This document shows, one piece after another, positions 16,934 through 26,281 of a DNA stretch of 64,000 nt. The stretch is from positions 1,880,001-1,944,000 of the forward strand of contig NZ_CP009888.1 in assembly GCF_000788395.1 (NCBI RefSeq), written 5' to 3'. The notes under the pieces are model-generated. The model saw only the letters and a list, made by a program, of their open reading frames with translations, was not told where the DNA came from and did not search any database. Each line of letters starts with the position of its first letter. Within the stretch, counting starts at the first letter, position 1. The DNA is from Pseudoalteromonas piratica (GTDB taxonomy: Bacteria > Pseudomonadota > Gammaproteobacteria > Enterobacterales > Alteromonadaceae). The position numbers and the translations under genes are program-made.

Positions 16934-17686
16934 TTACTTTTTAACTTCGTAACTTCTCAATTGCACGTCAAACTGCTCCACGCCTTTTTCACCCTTCCAC
17001 ATACGAACGAGTAAGTAATCCATGCTTGGGGCAAACCATGCTAATGCTTGTCGTTTATCATTGTTATAAACACGTTTGGCTTTAATTGTTTCAACATTGC
17101 CATAGGGCAAGGAAATTGTTTCAGTACCTAAAATCTCAAAGCGATAATGGCGCGCTTTACCTTTTTTATCGACAATTGGGTAATCAAACTCTTTTTTGCC
17201 TGCTAACAAATCTAAACGCATTTGTGCTTGATAAGAAATTAAATCTTGTACGCCATTTTCCCAATTGATTTCAAGTGGATACTTAGAGCGATTGGATAAA
17301 ACCGTTTTGGTTTGGTGGTCAAATTTAAGCGTATATTTACGATCAGGTCCTGTCCCTTTGCGCTCCATAACATACGTTAACGGCTTAATATCACCATTCG
17401 CGCAATCAAATGTCGCTTGCTCAGAACGCTTGTCGTTGAAAATCATCCATTTAATATCGCTTTTATAGCTAAGTTCACATTGCTCGTTGGTCACTGACAA
17501 ACGACGAAATGCGCTGCCATGGCGTTCACCCTGACGTAGAATATCGTATTCAGCTTGATAGGATTGCAGCTTGTTTGTTGAAGCTGAAAGGAGTGGCGAG
17601 AATAGGGTGCTAGTTAGAACCGCACCCAAAATAATTTTAGATTGTAGCGCCTTGCTTTGGAAGAACTTGGCCATCAAGAACTGCAT
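16934..17686 (-). CDS. DUF3108 family periplasmic protein
   Basis: A 250-residue protein with an N-terminal signal peptide (about 12-36 counting from the upstream Met, cleavage near SAS) and a beta-rich DUF3108 domain that includes YQAEYDILRQGERHG, LTYVMERKG and the closing YLLVRMWKG. Function not established. The start codon lies inside purN: the overlap is 50 bp from this ATG or 38 bp from a second Met four residues on. GGAA upstream favours the first. It is the third gene of a purM-purN-DUF3108 transcript. Confidence 0.82.
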   Translation of the reverse strand: MQFLMAKFFQSKALQSKIILGAVLTSTLFSPLLSASTNKLQSYQAEYDILRQGERHGSAFRRLSVTNEQCELSYKSDIKWMIFNDKRSEQATFDCANGDIKPLTYVMERKGTGPDRKYTLKFDHQTKTVLSNRSKYPLEINWENGVQDLISYQAQMRLDLLAGKKEFDYPIVDKKGKARHYRFEILGTETISLPYGNVETIKAKRVYNNDKRQALAWFAPSMDYLLVRMWKGEKGVEQFDVQLRSYEVKK

Positions 17687-18275
17687 TATCTGTTTCCATT
17701 GTTAGTCGTTTTTCACAGAACCACTGAACCACCAAAGGATAAATAATATGTTCTTGCTGATGAACACGTTGTGCTAATGTTTGCGCTGTATCGTCTGATT
17801 CGATTGTTACTTTGGCCTGCAAAACAACAGGACCGCCGTCTAACTCTTCAGTAACGAAGTGTACGCTAACTCCATGCTCTTTGTCTTTTGCATCCAATGC
17901 TCTTTGGTGGGTATTCAGACCCTGATACTTAGGCAATAAAGATGGGTGAATGTTCAACATTCTTCCCAAATAGTTTTGCACTAAGCCAGGAGTTAGAATA
18001 CGCATAAAACCAGCTAATACAACCAAATCTGGATTAAAAGCGTCAATTTTTTCCATTAACGCTGCATCATAGTCTTCACGGCTATCAAATGCTTTATGGT
18101 CAAGCACCAATGTGTCGATGCCGGCATTTTCAGCTCGGGTAAGCCCATAAGCATCTGGGCGGTTAGAAATAACCGCACAGATCTCACCATTAATTTGACC
18201 CGCTTTTACCGCATCAATAATGGCTTGAAGGTTAGAGCCGCTACCAGAAATTAAAACGACAATTTTGCTAGTCAT
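17637..18275 (-). CDS. purN: Phosphoribosylglycinamide formyltransferase PurN
   Basis: Transfers formyl from 10-formyl-tetrahydrofolate to GAR, the third step of purine synthesis. The 212-residue enzyme shows LISGSGSNLQAII near the N-terminus (phosphate loop), HPSLLPKYQGLNTHQRAL with the catalytic histidine, and FVTEELDGGPV with the catalytic aspartate. The start overlaps the purM stop by one base (TAATG), the classic coupled purMN arrangement. Confidence 0.97.
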   Translation of the reverse strand: MTSKIVVLISGSGSNLQAIIDAVKAGQINGEICAVISNRPDAYGLTRAENAGIDTLVLDHKAFDSREDYDAALMEKIDAFNPDLVVLAGFMRILTPGLVQNYLGRMLNIHPSLLPKYQGLNTHQRALDAKDKEHGVSVHFVTEELDGGPVVLQAKVTIESDDTAQTLAQRVHQQEHIIYPLVVQWFCEKRLTMETDNAVLDGQVLPKQGATI

Positions 18276-19315
18276 TAGATAATTTCTACTTGCTCTTCAC
18301 CTGCGCTAGCAGCTTGGATTTCACCAATATGCCATGCATCTTCACCTTGTGCTTTTAAGATCTCAAGGCTCTGCTCAAGTTTGTCTGCCGGAACAACTAA
18401 AATCATACCAACACCACAGTTAAATGTGCGGTACATTTCATGTGTTTCAATATTACCGTTTTCTTGTAACCAGTTGAAAACTGCAGGCCATTGCCAGCTA
18501 TCACCTTTAACCACAGCTTTTGCAGACTCAGGTAATACACGCGGAATGTTTTCCCAGAAACCACCACCAGTAATGTGTGATAGCGCATGTACATCAACAT
18601 CTTTTAGCAGTTCTAAAATTGATTTAACGTAAATGCGAGTAGGTTCCATTAGGTGTTCGCCTAATGTTTTGCCTTCAAATTCAGCATTTGTATCAGCACC
18701 AGACACTTCCAGTACTTTACGGATTAATGAATAACCGTTTGAATGAGGACCGCTTGATGCAAGTGCGATTAGTTGGTCGCCTGCAGCTACTTTAGTGCCG
18801 TCGATAATTTTTGACTTCTCTACAACACCCGTACAGAAACCAGCCATATCATAGTCGTCACCTTCGTACATGCCAGGCATTTCAGCAGTTTCACCACCGA
18901 TAAGTGCACAGCCAGAAAGCTCACAACCTTTACCAATGCCGGTTACTACGTCAGCAGCAACATCAACGTCTAGTTTACCAGTTGCGTAGTAATCTAAGAA
19001 AAATAGTGGCTCAGCACCTTGAACGATTAAATCGTTCACACACATAGCAACTAGGTCGATACCAACGGTATCGTGCTTTTTAAGGTCAATTGCTAAACGT
19101 AATTTAGTACCAACACCGTCGGTACCTGCAACAAGTACAGGTTCTTTGTAGCCTGTTGGTAGTTCACAAAGTGCGCCAAAACCACCAATGCCGCCCATTA
19201 CTTCTGGACGACGTGTTTTTTTAACTACGCCTTTGATACGTTCAACTAATGCGTTACCAGCGTCGATATCTACGCCTGCATCTTTATAGCTTAAAGATTG
19301 TTTCTGTTCGCTCAC
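18275..19315 (-). CDS. purM: Phosphoribosylformylglycinamidine cyclo-ligase PurM
   Basis: AIR synthetase: ATP-dependent ring closure of FGAM to AIR in purine synthesis. The 346 residues match E. coli PurM (345). [12 protein letters not shown] (nucleotide/substrate loop), [11 protein letters not shown] and [16 protein letters not shown] are the family's conserved segments. First gene of the purM-purN-DUF3108 unit, with a possible PurR site overlapping its leader. Confidence 0.97.
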   Translation of the reverse strand: MSEQKQSLSYKDAGVDIDAGNALVERIKGVVKKTRRPEVMGGIGGFGALCELPTGYKEPVLVAGTDGVGTKLRLAIDLKKHDTVGIDLVAMCVNDLIVQGAEPLFFLDYYATGKLDVDVAADVVTGIGKGCELSGCALIGGETAEMPGMYEGDDYDMAGFCTGVVEKSKIIDGTKVAAGDQLIALASSGPHSNGYSLIRKVLEVSGADTNAEFEGKTLGEHLMEPTRIYVKSILELLKDVDVHALSHITGGGFWENIPRVLPESAKAVVKGDSWQWPAVFNWLQENGNIETHEMYRTFNCGVGMILVVPADKLEQSLEILKAQGEDAWHIGEIQAASAGEEQVEII

Positions 19316-19321
19316 GGAAAT

Positions 19322-19337
19322 TCCTTAACGGTTGCAT
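19322..19337 (-). promoter_or_regulatory. Weak PurR-like box upstream of purM
   Basis: Read on the minus strand the site ATGCAACCGTTAAGGA keeps the left half of the PurR consensus (ANGCAANCGNT) but loses three bases on the right. A second half-site TGCAACCG lies at 19397-19404. A -10-like TAAAAT (minus strand, 19368-19363) precedes the first site. Low confidence: half-sites of this length occur by chance. Confidence 0.3.
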
Positions 19338-19451
19338 GTGGGTTGCATAAAAAATTGCGCGCATTTTACCTGATTTCGAGCCCAGCTACCACATTTATTG
19401 CAACCGGATGAGGACATTTGTCCAAGAAGTATAAAGAAGTGTCAGGTGTAG

Positions 19452-19485
19452 CTCTTAAGCAAACGAATAATCACTTGCTTAAGAG
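19452..19485. repeat. 11-bp inverted repeat behind cmoB
   Basis: CTCTTAAGCAA (19452-19462) and TTGCTTAAGAG (19475-19485) flank a 12-base loop. It lies 22 bp past the cmoB stop and could be its transcript end, but no T run follows on the minus strand. Confidence 0.5.
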
Positions 19486-19506
19486 TAAGTTAGCGTGAGA
19501 AGATAT

Positions 19507-20475
19507 TTAGGCTTCAGCGATTAAGATTGCGCGAAGCGGGGCAGGGTAGCCTTCAATGGTTTTATTTACATCGTTAGGATCAAGGAAGTCCGCAAGCGAT
19601 TCTGTGGTCATCCAATCAGTTTTACGTTGCTCTTCGAGTGACGTTTGGTCGTTATCTACCACGCGAACATTTTTAAAGCCTACGCGTTCCAACCATAAAG
19701 TCAGTGCTGCGGTACTTGGGATGTACCAAACATTACGCATTTTCGCGTAGCGGTCGGTTGGCATTAAAACAGTATTGACATCGCCTTCAACCACTAAGGT
19801 TTCAAGCACTAACTCACCACCTGGGCGTAACTGTGCTTTTAGTTGTGCTAAGAAATCGATCGGTGAACGGCGGTGATACAACACACCCATGGAAAATACC
19901 GTATCAAACGCTTTTAACTGAGGTAATTGCTCTACGCCTAACGGTAAAAGATGTACATTAGGGTCTGGGTTAAAGTGTTTAATCGCTTGGAATTGGCTTA
20001 AAAATAGGTCAGATGGGTCAATGCCCACTACAAATTCAGCACCGGCACCGCGCATACGCCATAAGTGATATCCCGAGCCACAACCGATATCGAGCACTGT
20101 ACGATTGGTTAAATCTGAAATGTGCGGTAATAGGCGATCCCATTTCCAGTCACTGCGCCACTCAGTATCAATATGTAAGCCGTGAATCGTGAACGGGCCT
20201 TTACGCCATGGCATCATGCGTTTCAGTAAGTGTTCAAGTTGTTTAGTATGCCCTTCGCTTAATTCAGATGCTTCGCCAAACTCAACTTTATCTTGAATGT
20301 TGATATGCTTGGTCTTCGACTCAGGTAAATTTTTAAGTACTTTTTCCCATTTTGGCCAGTCGCCATGCTGTGCTTCGCGCTGCCAATGGCTGAGTTGCGC
20401 TGGTAATGTTTCTAACCAATGACTTAATGGTGATTTTGCAATCGCTGCATAAAAGTCAGTAAACCAGTTATTCAT
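19507..20475 (-). CDS. cmoB: tRNA U34 carboxymethyltransferase CmoB
   Basis: Uses carboxy-S-adenosyl-methionine, made by CmoA, to convert 5-hydroxyuridine-34 to cmo5U34 in tRNAs, widening wobble decoding. The 322 residues match the family (E. coli 323). [15 protein letters not shown] is SAM motif I, followed by GIDPSDLFL and [16 protein letters not shown]. It is 11 bp downstream of cmoA in the same direction, forming a two-gene operon. Confidence 0.97.
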   Translation of the reverse strand: MNNWFTDFYAAIAKSPLSHWLETLPAQLSHWQREAQHGDWPKWEKVLKNLPESKTKHINIQDKVEFGEASELSEGHTKQLEHLLKRMMPWRKGPFTIHGLHIDTEWRSDWKWDRLLPHISDLTNRTVLDIGCGSGYHLWRMRGAGAEFVVGIDPSDLFLSQFQAIKHFNPDPNVHLLPLGVEQLPQLKAFDTVFSMGVLYHRRSPIDFLAQLKAQLRPGGELVLETLVVEGDVNTVLMPTDRYAKMRNVWYIPSTAALTLWLERVGFKNVRVVDNDQTSLEEQRKTDWMTTESLADFLDPNDVNKTIEGYPAPLRAILIAEA

Positions 20476-20486
20476 TTGTAACCCTA

Positions 20487-21209
20487 TTATTTAATTGCGA
20501 TCATTGAGCAGAAGTTAAAACACTGATACCACACTTGAGTATGTTGAAAGCCAATGTCAGATAAGCGTTCAAAATGAGCGTTAAGCGTTTCTGGGCGCAT
20601 TACGTTTTCAATCGCACTGCGTTTTTGACTTATTTCAAGTTCAGAGTAGCCATTTGCTCGTTTAAAGTCGTGGTGAAGATCAATCAGTAAATCATCCACT
20701 AGGGTATTTTCGCCTTTCACTTTTTCACTCAGTAGTAATACACCACCAGGTTTTAGACCTTGGTAAACTTTTTCTAACAAGGCAAAACGCTGAGGCTGCG
20801 GAATAAACTGCAATGTAAAGTTGAGTGCCACCACAGATGCATTATTGATCTCAATTTCGTTGATATCGGCCAATTCAACGGTTACCGGTACATCTGAGCG
20901 AAAGCCTTCAAGATGAAGTTTACAGCGCTCAACCATCGCGGCTGAGTTATCAACTGCGATAATTTGACAGTTTTGCTTGTCAATATTACGTCGCATACTC
21001 AGTGTCACTGCGCCAAGTGAGCTACCTAGGTCATATAGATTGGAATTGTTTTGTGCGTATTGTCCCGCCAACTTACCCATGGTACTGACAATCGTTGCAT
21101 AGCCAGGTACAGAACGTTGAATCATATCGGGAAATACTTCAACCACACGCTCGTCAAAGGTAAAGTCCTTGACGGCTTGTTGGCTGGCGTAAATATTGTC
21201 TTTACTCAC
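20487..21209 (-). CDS. cmoA: Carboxy-S-adenosyl-L-methionine synthase CmoA
   Basis: Makes carboxy-SAM from SAM and prephenate. The 240-residue protein begins with the family's [20 protein letters not shown] and has the SAM-binding [29 protein letters not shown] and [10 protein letters not shown]. First gene of the cmoA-cmoB unit. Its promoter should lie in the 180-bp gap shared with the divergent DUF3334 gene. Confidence 0.97.
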   Translation of the reverse strand: MSKDNIYASQQAVKDFTFDERVVEVFPDMIQRSVPGYATIVSTMGKLAGQYAQNNSNLYDLGSSLGAVTLSMRRNIDKQNCQIIAVDNSAAMVERCKLHLEGFRSDVPVTVELADINEIEINNASVVALNFTLQFIPQPQRFALLEKVYQGLKPGGVLLLSEKVKGENTLVDDLLIDLHHDFKRANGYSELEISQKRSAIENVMRPETLNAHFERLSDIGFQHTQVWYQCFNFCSMIAIK

Positions 21210-21392
21210 TTGTGTGATCTCTCAAGCTTTTAATTGGCATATTTTACGTTTTTTATCGTCATTAGTCAGTGCCTTCAAACAATCATTAATTAAAATTTTG
21301 ATGTTTTTAGTAAAATTTAGTTTTCTCTTTTGTTAATTAGGTGTAGTTTGCTGACTATACTCAATATAGTTGCAGTTTGAGGCAGAGCGAGA

Positions 21393-22085
21393 ATGAAGAA
21401 AAGTAACACAATTAGCACCGAAGATATTTTAGCGACGTTATGTAAGTCAGTAACCGAAGTTTTAACGGCCGCAACCAATAATAAAATAGCCTATTCTGCT
21501 ATGGTTCAGAAAATTACACGTACCTGTATGCGACCAGATATTGGTTGTTTTGTTCTATTTGATGGTGGCTTTACCGGGTTAGTGGTAAAGAACTTTACCG
21601 CACAGGCTGCAATGGAAATATATGGCGATTATATGCGTAATATGGGCATGCCGGAAAGCGAAATAGCCAAGAGCCATTTATCGGATGATGTGTCAAATGT
21701 GCTTGGCGAGCTGATGAATCAGGTAGTGGGTGATTTTACTAATAAGGTGCGTGAGCAATTACACACATCGATTACCCAAAACCAACCCAAGATGATGGCA
21801 ATCAACAAACAAGTTCAAATTTCAGTTGATACTACCATGGATAGACCGCAGGCTAGACGTGTAACATTTACAACTGAAAATCAAAGTATTTTCTACTTAG
21901 AGTTGGCAATGGATAAAACTGAATTTATCAAATTACATGATTTTGATATTGCGGAAGCCGTTGATCCGGATGATATTATTGCCAATGAAAAAGCAAAACC
22001 AACGAAAGCTGCGAAGAAGTCTGATGTAAAGTCGTCTGCTAATGATGATATCGATGATGACTTTATGGCTGAACTTGGTTTATAA
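21393..22085 (+). CDS. DUF3334-like protein with a CheX/CheC-type phosphatase motif
   Basis: A 230-residue soluble protein. Residues 106-132 read E-x2-N (E106, N109) followed after exactly 22 residues by P132. That is the core of the active-site motif of the CheC/CheX/FliY phosphatases, which dephosphorylate CheY-P. The usual D/S four residues before the Glu is an Asn (N102). The rest resembles the DUF3334 family of marine gammaproteobacteria, which I recall as uncharacterised. The C-terminal 30 residues are Lys/Ala-rich then acidic, ending in DDDFMAELGL, perhaps a flexible docking tail. It is monocistronic with a strong terminator and no chemotaxis gene directly next to it. Confidence 0.75.
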   Translation: MKKSNTISTEDILATLCKSVTEVLTAATNNKIAYSAMVQKITRTCMRPDIGCFVLFDGGFTGLVVKNFTAQAAMEIYGDYMRNMGMPESEIAKSHLSDDVSNVLGELMNQVVGDFTNKVREQLHTSITQNQPKMMAINKQVQISVDTTMDRPQARRVTFTTENQSIFYLELAMDKTEFIKLHDFDIAEAVDPDDIIANEKAKPTKAAKKSDVKSSANDDIDDDFMAELGL

Positions 22086-22104
22086 ATCGCTAAAAATCGA
22101 TTCT

Positions 22105-22132
22105 AAAAAGGCCTCTTGTTGAGGCCTTTTTT
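22105..22132. terminator. Bidirectional terminator, DUF3334 / YgjP-like gene
   Basis: GGCCTC (22110-22115) and GAGGCC (22121-22126) flank TTGTT, with A5 before and T6 after. Confidence 0.85.
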
Positions 22133-22165
22133 GTTTGGAAAAGCAAATATTATTTAACCCATATT

Positions 22166-22699
22166 CTATTTCGTGAGATAAAAATTCTCAGCTTGCTCAC
22201 ACAACACCATAAACAACCTAAGATCTAGCTCACCTTGAAAGTAATCTGGCTGAATATGACAGCACAAATTGTAAAAGCTTTTGTTGTGTTCTTTTTCTTT
22301 AAAATGCGCCAGTTCGTGCACTACTAACGTTTTTAAAATTTCCTCAGGTGCGTATTTTAGTTGATTCGCAATGGCAATATGATGTTGCGCCTTTAATTTT
22401 TTGCCATGCGCATGGCGTTTAAAGGTATGCGTTCCAAGAGCGTTGAACACTAGATCTTTTTGTTTTTCGTATTTTACAGAGTCCAACTTTGGTGCATTTT
22501 TTAAAAACTGTTGTTTCAATCCATTGGCATAATCATACAAGGCTTTTTCTGATTTGAAGGGATGTGCAACAGGATATTTTTTTTCAAAATAGCGCGCCAA
22601 CTTACCGGAGTTTATCAGGGCTTCAACTTGCGCTTTTATTTGTTCTGGGTAAGCGTTAAAGTAGTTCATAAAATCAACAGGATTTTTCGATGAAGCCAT
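22166..22699 (-). CDS. YgjP-like zinc metallopeptidase
   Basis: A 177-residue protein with HELAH at 128-132 and a third likely ligand H138, matching the YgjP/DUF45 (M48-related) metal-dependent hydrolases. These proteins are compact, cytosolic and of unknown substrate. The start at 22699 is preferred because GAGAA precedes it; a later Met at residue 11 has no ribosome binding site. From this start the gene overlaps the divergent dipeptidase gene head-to-head by 10 bp. Confidence 0.85.
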   Translation of the reverse strand: MASSKNPVDFMNYFNAYPEQIKAQVEALINSGKLARYFEKKYPVAHPFKSEKALYDYANGLKQQFLKNAPKLDSVKYEKQKDLVFNALGTHTFKRHAHGKKLKAQHHIAIANQLKYAPEEILKTLVVHELAHFKEKEHNKSFYNLCCHIQPDYFQGELDLRLFMVLCEQAENFYLTK

Positions 22700-23355
22700 A
22701 TTTTCTCACTAATCTTTTATTGTTAAGTTACTGCTGCTCACTGCGTGCTAACCCAAAACTGGTGGATATTTCAGAATACAACAGCGGTATTGTAACGGAA
22801 ATACGTTATTTCACGGATAACAATTTTGTTGGTACAAAAGTTAATGGCTATCAAAGTGCTAAATGTTTACTCACGGAAAAGGCCGCAAAAGCTTTAATTG
22901 CAGCGCAATCTGACTTTTTAAAATTCGGCTTAAGCATCAAAGTATTTGATTGTTATCGTCCACAGCAAGCGGTTGACCATTTTGTGGCATGGGCCAAAGA
23001 CCTTAATGATACGAAAATGAAAGCGTTTTATTACCCTCAAGTAGCAAAAAGTGAGTTATTTAATAAAGGCTATATTGCTGCAAAATCAGGGCATTCGCGC
23101 GCGAGCACAGTTGACCTTACATTAATAGAAAAAGATGGTCATGAACCGTTAGACATGGGCACACCGTGGGATTATTTTTCTCCACTTTCTGCTGCAAAAA
23201 GTCCTTATTTATCCTCACAAGTTAGAGCTAACCGTATGTTACTTGCAAAAGTAATGGCATTGCATGGCTTTAAACCACTTACAGAGGAGTGGTGGCATTT
23301 TACTTTAATAGATGAGCCTCATAAAAATAGCTATTTTGATATACCGATTAAGTAA
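22690..23355 (+). CDS. D-alanyl-D-alanine dipeptidase, VanX/DdpX type
   Basis: A 221-residue M15D-type zinc peptidase with a Sec signal (about 1-20, cleavage after LRA). The zinc motif is SGHSRASTVDL (consensus SxHxxGxAxD, with Ala for Gly and Thr for Ala) and the C-terminal EEWWHFT supplies the catalytic Glu and third His. Export suggests a role in recycling D-Ala-D-Ala from peptidoglycan rather than vancomycin resistance; no van regulator or ligase is present. AGGA at 22678-22681 supports the start, which lies inside the beginning of the divergent YgjP-like gene. Confidence 0.88.
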   Translation: MKPYFLTNLLLLSYCCSLRANPKLVDISEYNSGIVTEIRYFTDNNFVGTKVNGYQSAKCLLTEKAAKALIAAQSDFLKFGLSIKVFDCYRPQQAVDHFVAWAKDLNDTKMKAFYYPQVAKSELFNKGYIAAKSGHSRASTVDLTLIEKDGHEPLDMGTPWDYFSPLSAAKSPYLSSQVRANRMLLAKVMALHGFKPLTEEWWHFTLIDEPHKNSYFDIPIK

Positions 23356-23421
23356 TCTTAGCCATTATGCAATGTATATAAGCAGAATCATCGTTGGGTT
23401 AATTCAAACGCATTTAGTCCA

Positions 23422-24270
23422 CTAAAATAAGTCAGCTTGCTTCGCTTCTTTCTCAGCAGGAAAGGGTAAAGTAACAGCATGATCAAACTTACTTTCTAAA
23501 CAAAATTGTCGCGCTAAATGTGCTGAATCATGGTTATCTGCGGTATGGAAGAATAAATAAGGTGTTTTACCTTCACTTTGCCACTTTTTAATTTTGTTTA
23601 TCCAAGGTGCATAAAACGCCGAATTATCGGTTAAGTTAGAACAGCCAACAAATCGGATAATTGGCCGTTGCCCTGTGGCAATCACATTCACTGGGACTCG
23701 TGGTTTCTTTTGTTGCGCATCAATAATCGCATCAGTCGTAGCGGGCTCTGAAAACAATGCACGGGTATCCATAATAATGCGGTCGACGTTATGGCGCATA
23801 AGTAACTGGTTAAAATGCTTTTCGGTATCGTCTTTTTGGAAAAAACCTAAATGCCGCACTTCTATAGAAAGCGGGATTGATTTTGGCCACAATTCAAAAA
23901 ATGAAGCAATACGTGGTACAAATTCGGGTGAGCATGATTTAGGCAGTTGTAACATAATTGACCCTATTTTTGGTAATAGCGGTTCAAATAAATTAAGCCA
24001 TGCTTTTATTTCACCGTTTACGCCCTCTAAGGCCATTTGATGCGAGATGCGTTTGGGTATTTTAAAGGTAAAGCGAAAATCATCGTCTGTACTGTTATAC
24101 CAGTTATTGATAGCTGCAGGGCTTGGGTCAGCATAAAAGCTGGTATTGCCTTCAACCGTATTAAAAATTTGGCTGTATTGCGCGAGCATGTCACTGTTTT
24201 TACAGTGTGTTGTAAAAACACGTCCTTTCCAGTGATTACTGGACCATTGTGGGCAACCTAAGTACAGCAT
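23422..24270 (-). CDS. DUF72 family protein (YecE-type TIM barrel)
   Basis: A 282-residue protein beginning LGCPQWSSNHWKGRVF, with FNTVEGNTSFYADPS, FTFKIPKRISHQM, MLQLPKS and IPLSIEVRH, the ordered signature of the DUF72 family. The family adopts a TIM barrel; its biochemical function is not established. DUF72 genes are often near aspS (yecE in E. coli lies beside aspS-region genes), and here it is divergent from aspS across 174 bp. Confidence 0.9.
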   Translation of the reverse strand: MLYLGCPQWSSNHWKGRVFTTHCKNSDMLAQYSQIFNTVEGNTSFYADPSPAAINNWYNSTDDDFRFTFKIPKRISHQMALEGVNGEIKAWLNLFEPLLPKIGSIMLQLPKSCSPEFVPRIASFFELWPKSIPLSIEVRHLGFFQKDDTEKHFNQLLMRHNVDRIIMDTRALFSEPATTDAIIDAQQKKPRVPVNVIATGQRPIIRFVGCSNLTDNSAFYAPWINKIKKWQSEGKTPYLFFHTADNHDSAHLARQFCLESKFDHAVTLPFPAEKEAKQADLF

Positions 24271-24444
24271 TTCATTTCTTTATTGCGAGTGAATTTTTAT
24301 AGCATATCAAACACGGAATTTACTCTCTACACTCGCATTTTTAAAGCGCTTAAGTATAATTGTCGTTTATTTTTTTAGTGATGACTATTTCGAGGGCATT
24401 TTAGCGCTCGAATATTTGATAAGTCTTTTACGGACAGGATAGAT

Positions 24445-26214
24445 ATGCGCTCTATATATTGCGGACAAGTAAATAAATCAAACGTAGAACAAACGGTCGA
24501 ACTGTGTGGTTGGATCAATAAACGCCGTGACCTAGGTGGCTTAATCTTTATCGACTTACGCGACCGTGAAGGTGTTGTGCAAGTGGTATTTGATCCTGAA
24601 GTTGAAGGCTTAATGGACACTGCAAACCAATTACGTAATGAATTCTGCGTGAAAGTAACGGGTATTGTGCGTGCACGCCCAGAAAGCCAAATCAACAAAG
24701 ATATGGCAACGGGTGAAGTGGAAATTTTAGGTAAAGGATTAGAGATTATTAACCGCTCTGAGCCATTGCCACTAGATTTTAACCAGCAGAACTCAGAAGA
24801 AATGCGTTTGAAGTATCGTTATTTAGATCTTCGCCGTGTTGAAATGAGTGAGCGTATTAAGTTACGTGCAAAAGCGTCATCGTTTGTTCGTCGTTTCCTA
24901 GACGACAATGGTTTCTTAGATATTGAAACGCCAGTACTAACTAAAGCAACTCCTGAAGGTGCACGTGATTATTTAGTACCAAGCCGTGTTCACAATGGTA
25001 GTTTTTACGCATTACCTCAGTCGCCGCAGCTGTTCAAACAGTTGTTAATGATGTCGGGTTTTGACCGTTATTATCAGATCGTTAAGTGTTTCCGTGATGA
25101 AGATTTACGTGCTGATCGTCAACCTGAATTCACTCAAATCGATTTAGAAACGTCATTTATGAGCTCTGATGAAGTGCGTGCAATGACAGAAAAGCTAATT
25201 CATGATATGTGGAAAGAGCTATTAAACGTTGATTTAGGTACTTTCCCAACGATGTCTTATGCAGATGCGATGCGTCGTTTTGGTTCTGATAAACCTGACT
25301 TACGTAACCCAATGGAATTAGTTGACGTTGCTGATTTAGTTAAAGACGTTGAGTTTAAAGTATTCTCAGGTCCTGCAAATGATGAAAAAGGTCGCGTTGC
25401 GGTACTAACTGTACCAGGTGGCGCAGCATTATCGCGTAAGCAACTTGATGATTACACTAAGTTTATCGGTATTTACGGTGCTAAAGGTTTAGCGTGGATG
25501 AAAGTTAACGACCGTGATGCGGGCGTTGAAGGTGTGCAATCACCCATTGCTAAATTCCTAACTGAAGACGTGATTAACCAATTACTTGAGCGTACTAATG
25601 CGCAAACGGGCGACATCATTCTATTTGGTGCTGATAAACGTAACGTTGTAAACGAAGCGATGGGTGCACTTCGTCTGAAAATTGGTTTAGACCTAGAAAT
25701 AACAGACTTAGACAAGTGGGCGCCACTTTGGGTTGTTGATTTCCCAATGTTTGAAGAAGACGACGAAGGTACACTGCACGCAGTTCACCACCCATTCACT
25801 GCACCAAAAGACATTTCAGCTGCGGAGTTAGAAGCTAATCCGGCAGCGGCAATTTCTGATGCGTACGATATGGTACTTAATGGCTACGAAGTAGGTGGTG
25901 GTTCTGTTCGTATTCATAACAATGAAATGCAACAAGCAGCATTCCGTATTTTAGGCATTGAAGCACAAGAACAAGAAGATAAGTTTGGTTTCTTACTTGA
26001 TGCGCTTAAGTACGGTACACCACCACATGCAGGTTTAGCATTTGGTTTAGACCGTTTAGTAATGTTGTTATGTGGCACTGAAAATATCCGTGATGTCATT
26101 GCGTTCCCGAAAACAACGCAGGCATCATGTTTATTAACAAATGCGCCAAGCGTTGCAAACCCTGATGCACTGGTTGAACTAGGTGTATCTGTGGTTGAGT
26201 CTGCTGACGAGTAA
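24445..26214 (+). CDS. aspS: Aspartyl-tRNA synthetase
   Basis: Class II synthetase charging tRNA-Asp. The 589 residues match the bacterial form (E. coli 590): N-terminal OB-fold anticodon domain (1-105), motif 1 near 140-175, motif 2 in [19 protein letters not shown] (about 215-235), the inserted GAD domain (about 300-410) and motif 3 with [13 protein letters not shown] near 530. An AGGA site precedes the ATG. The same window holds six tRNA-Asp genes, its substrate. Confidence 0.98.
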   Translation: MRSIYCGQVNKSNVEQTVELCGWINKRRDLGGLIFIDLRDREGVVQVVFDPEVEGLMDTANQLRNEFCVKVTGIVRARPESQINKDMATGEVEILGKGLEIINRSEPLPLDFNQQNSEEMRLKYRYLDLRRVEMSERIKLRAKASSFVRRFLDDNGFLDIETPVLTKATPEGARDYLVPSRVHNGSFYALPQSPQLFKQLLMMSGFDRYYQIVKCFRDEDLRADRQPEFTQIDLETSFMSSDEVRAMTEKLIHDMWKELLNVDLGTFPTMSYADAMRRFGSDKPDLRNPMELVDVADLVKDVEFKVFSGPANDEKGRVAVLTVPGGAALSRKQLDDYTKFIGIYGAKGLAWMKVNDRDAGVEGVQSPIAKFLTEDVINQLLERTNAQTGDIILFGADKRNVVNEAMGALRLKIGLDLEITDLDKWAPLWVVDFPMFEEDDEGTLHAVHHPFTAPKDISAAELEANPAAAISDAYDMVLNGYEVGGGSVRIHNNEMQQAAFRILGIEAQEQEDKFGFLLDALKYGTPPHAGLAFGLDRLVMLLCGTENIRDVIAFPKTTQASCLLTNAPSVANPDALVELGVSVVESADE

Positions 26215-26228
26215 AGATATTCAAATAT

Positions 26229-26260
26229 AAAAAAGGCGCACGTTAACGTGCGCCTTTTTT
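26229..26260. terminator. Bidirectional terminator, aspS / chemoreceptor gene
   Basis: A perfect 20-base palindrome (26235-26254, GGCGCACGTT and its complement) is flanked by A-rich and T6 tracts, serving both convergent genes. Confidence 0.88.
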
Positions 26261-26281
26261 GTTTGCTTGGAACGAGGAAAA

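Noticed and set aside
22690..23355. Vancomycin-resistance locus
   Set aside because: Only a VanX-like dipeptidase with a signal peptide is present; no ligase, dehydrogenase or VanRS regulators, and two consensus positions differ.
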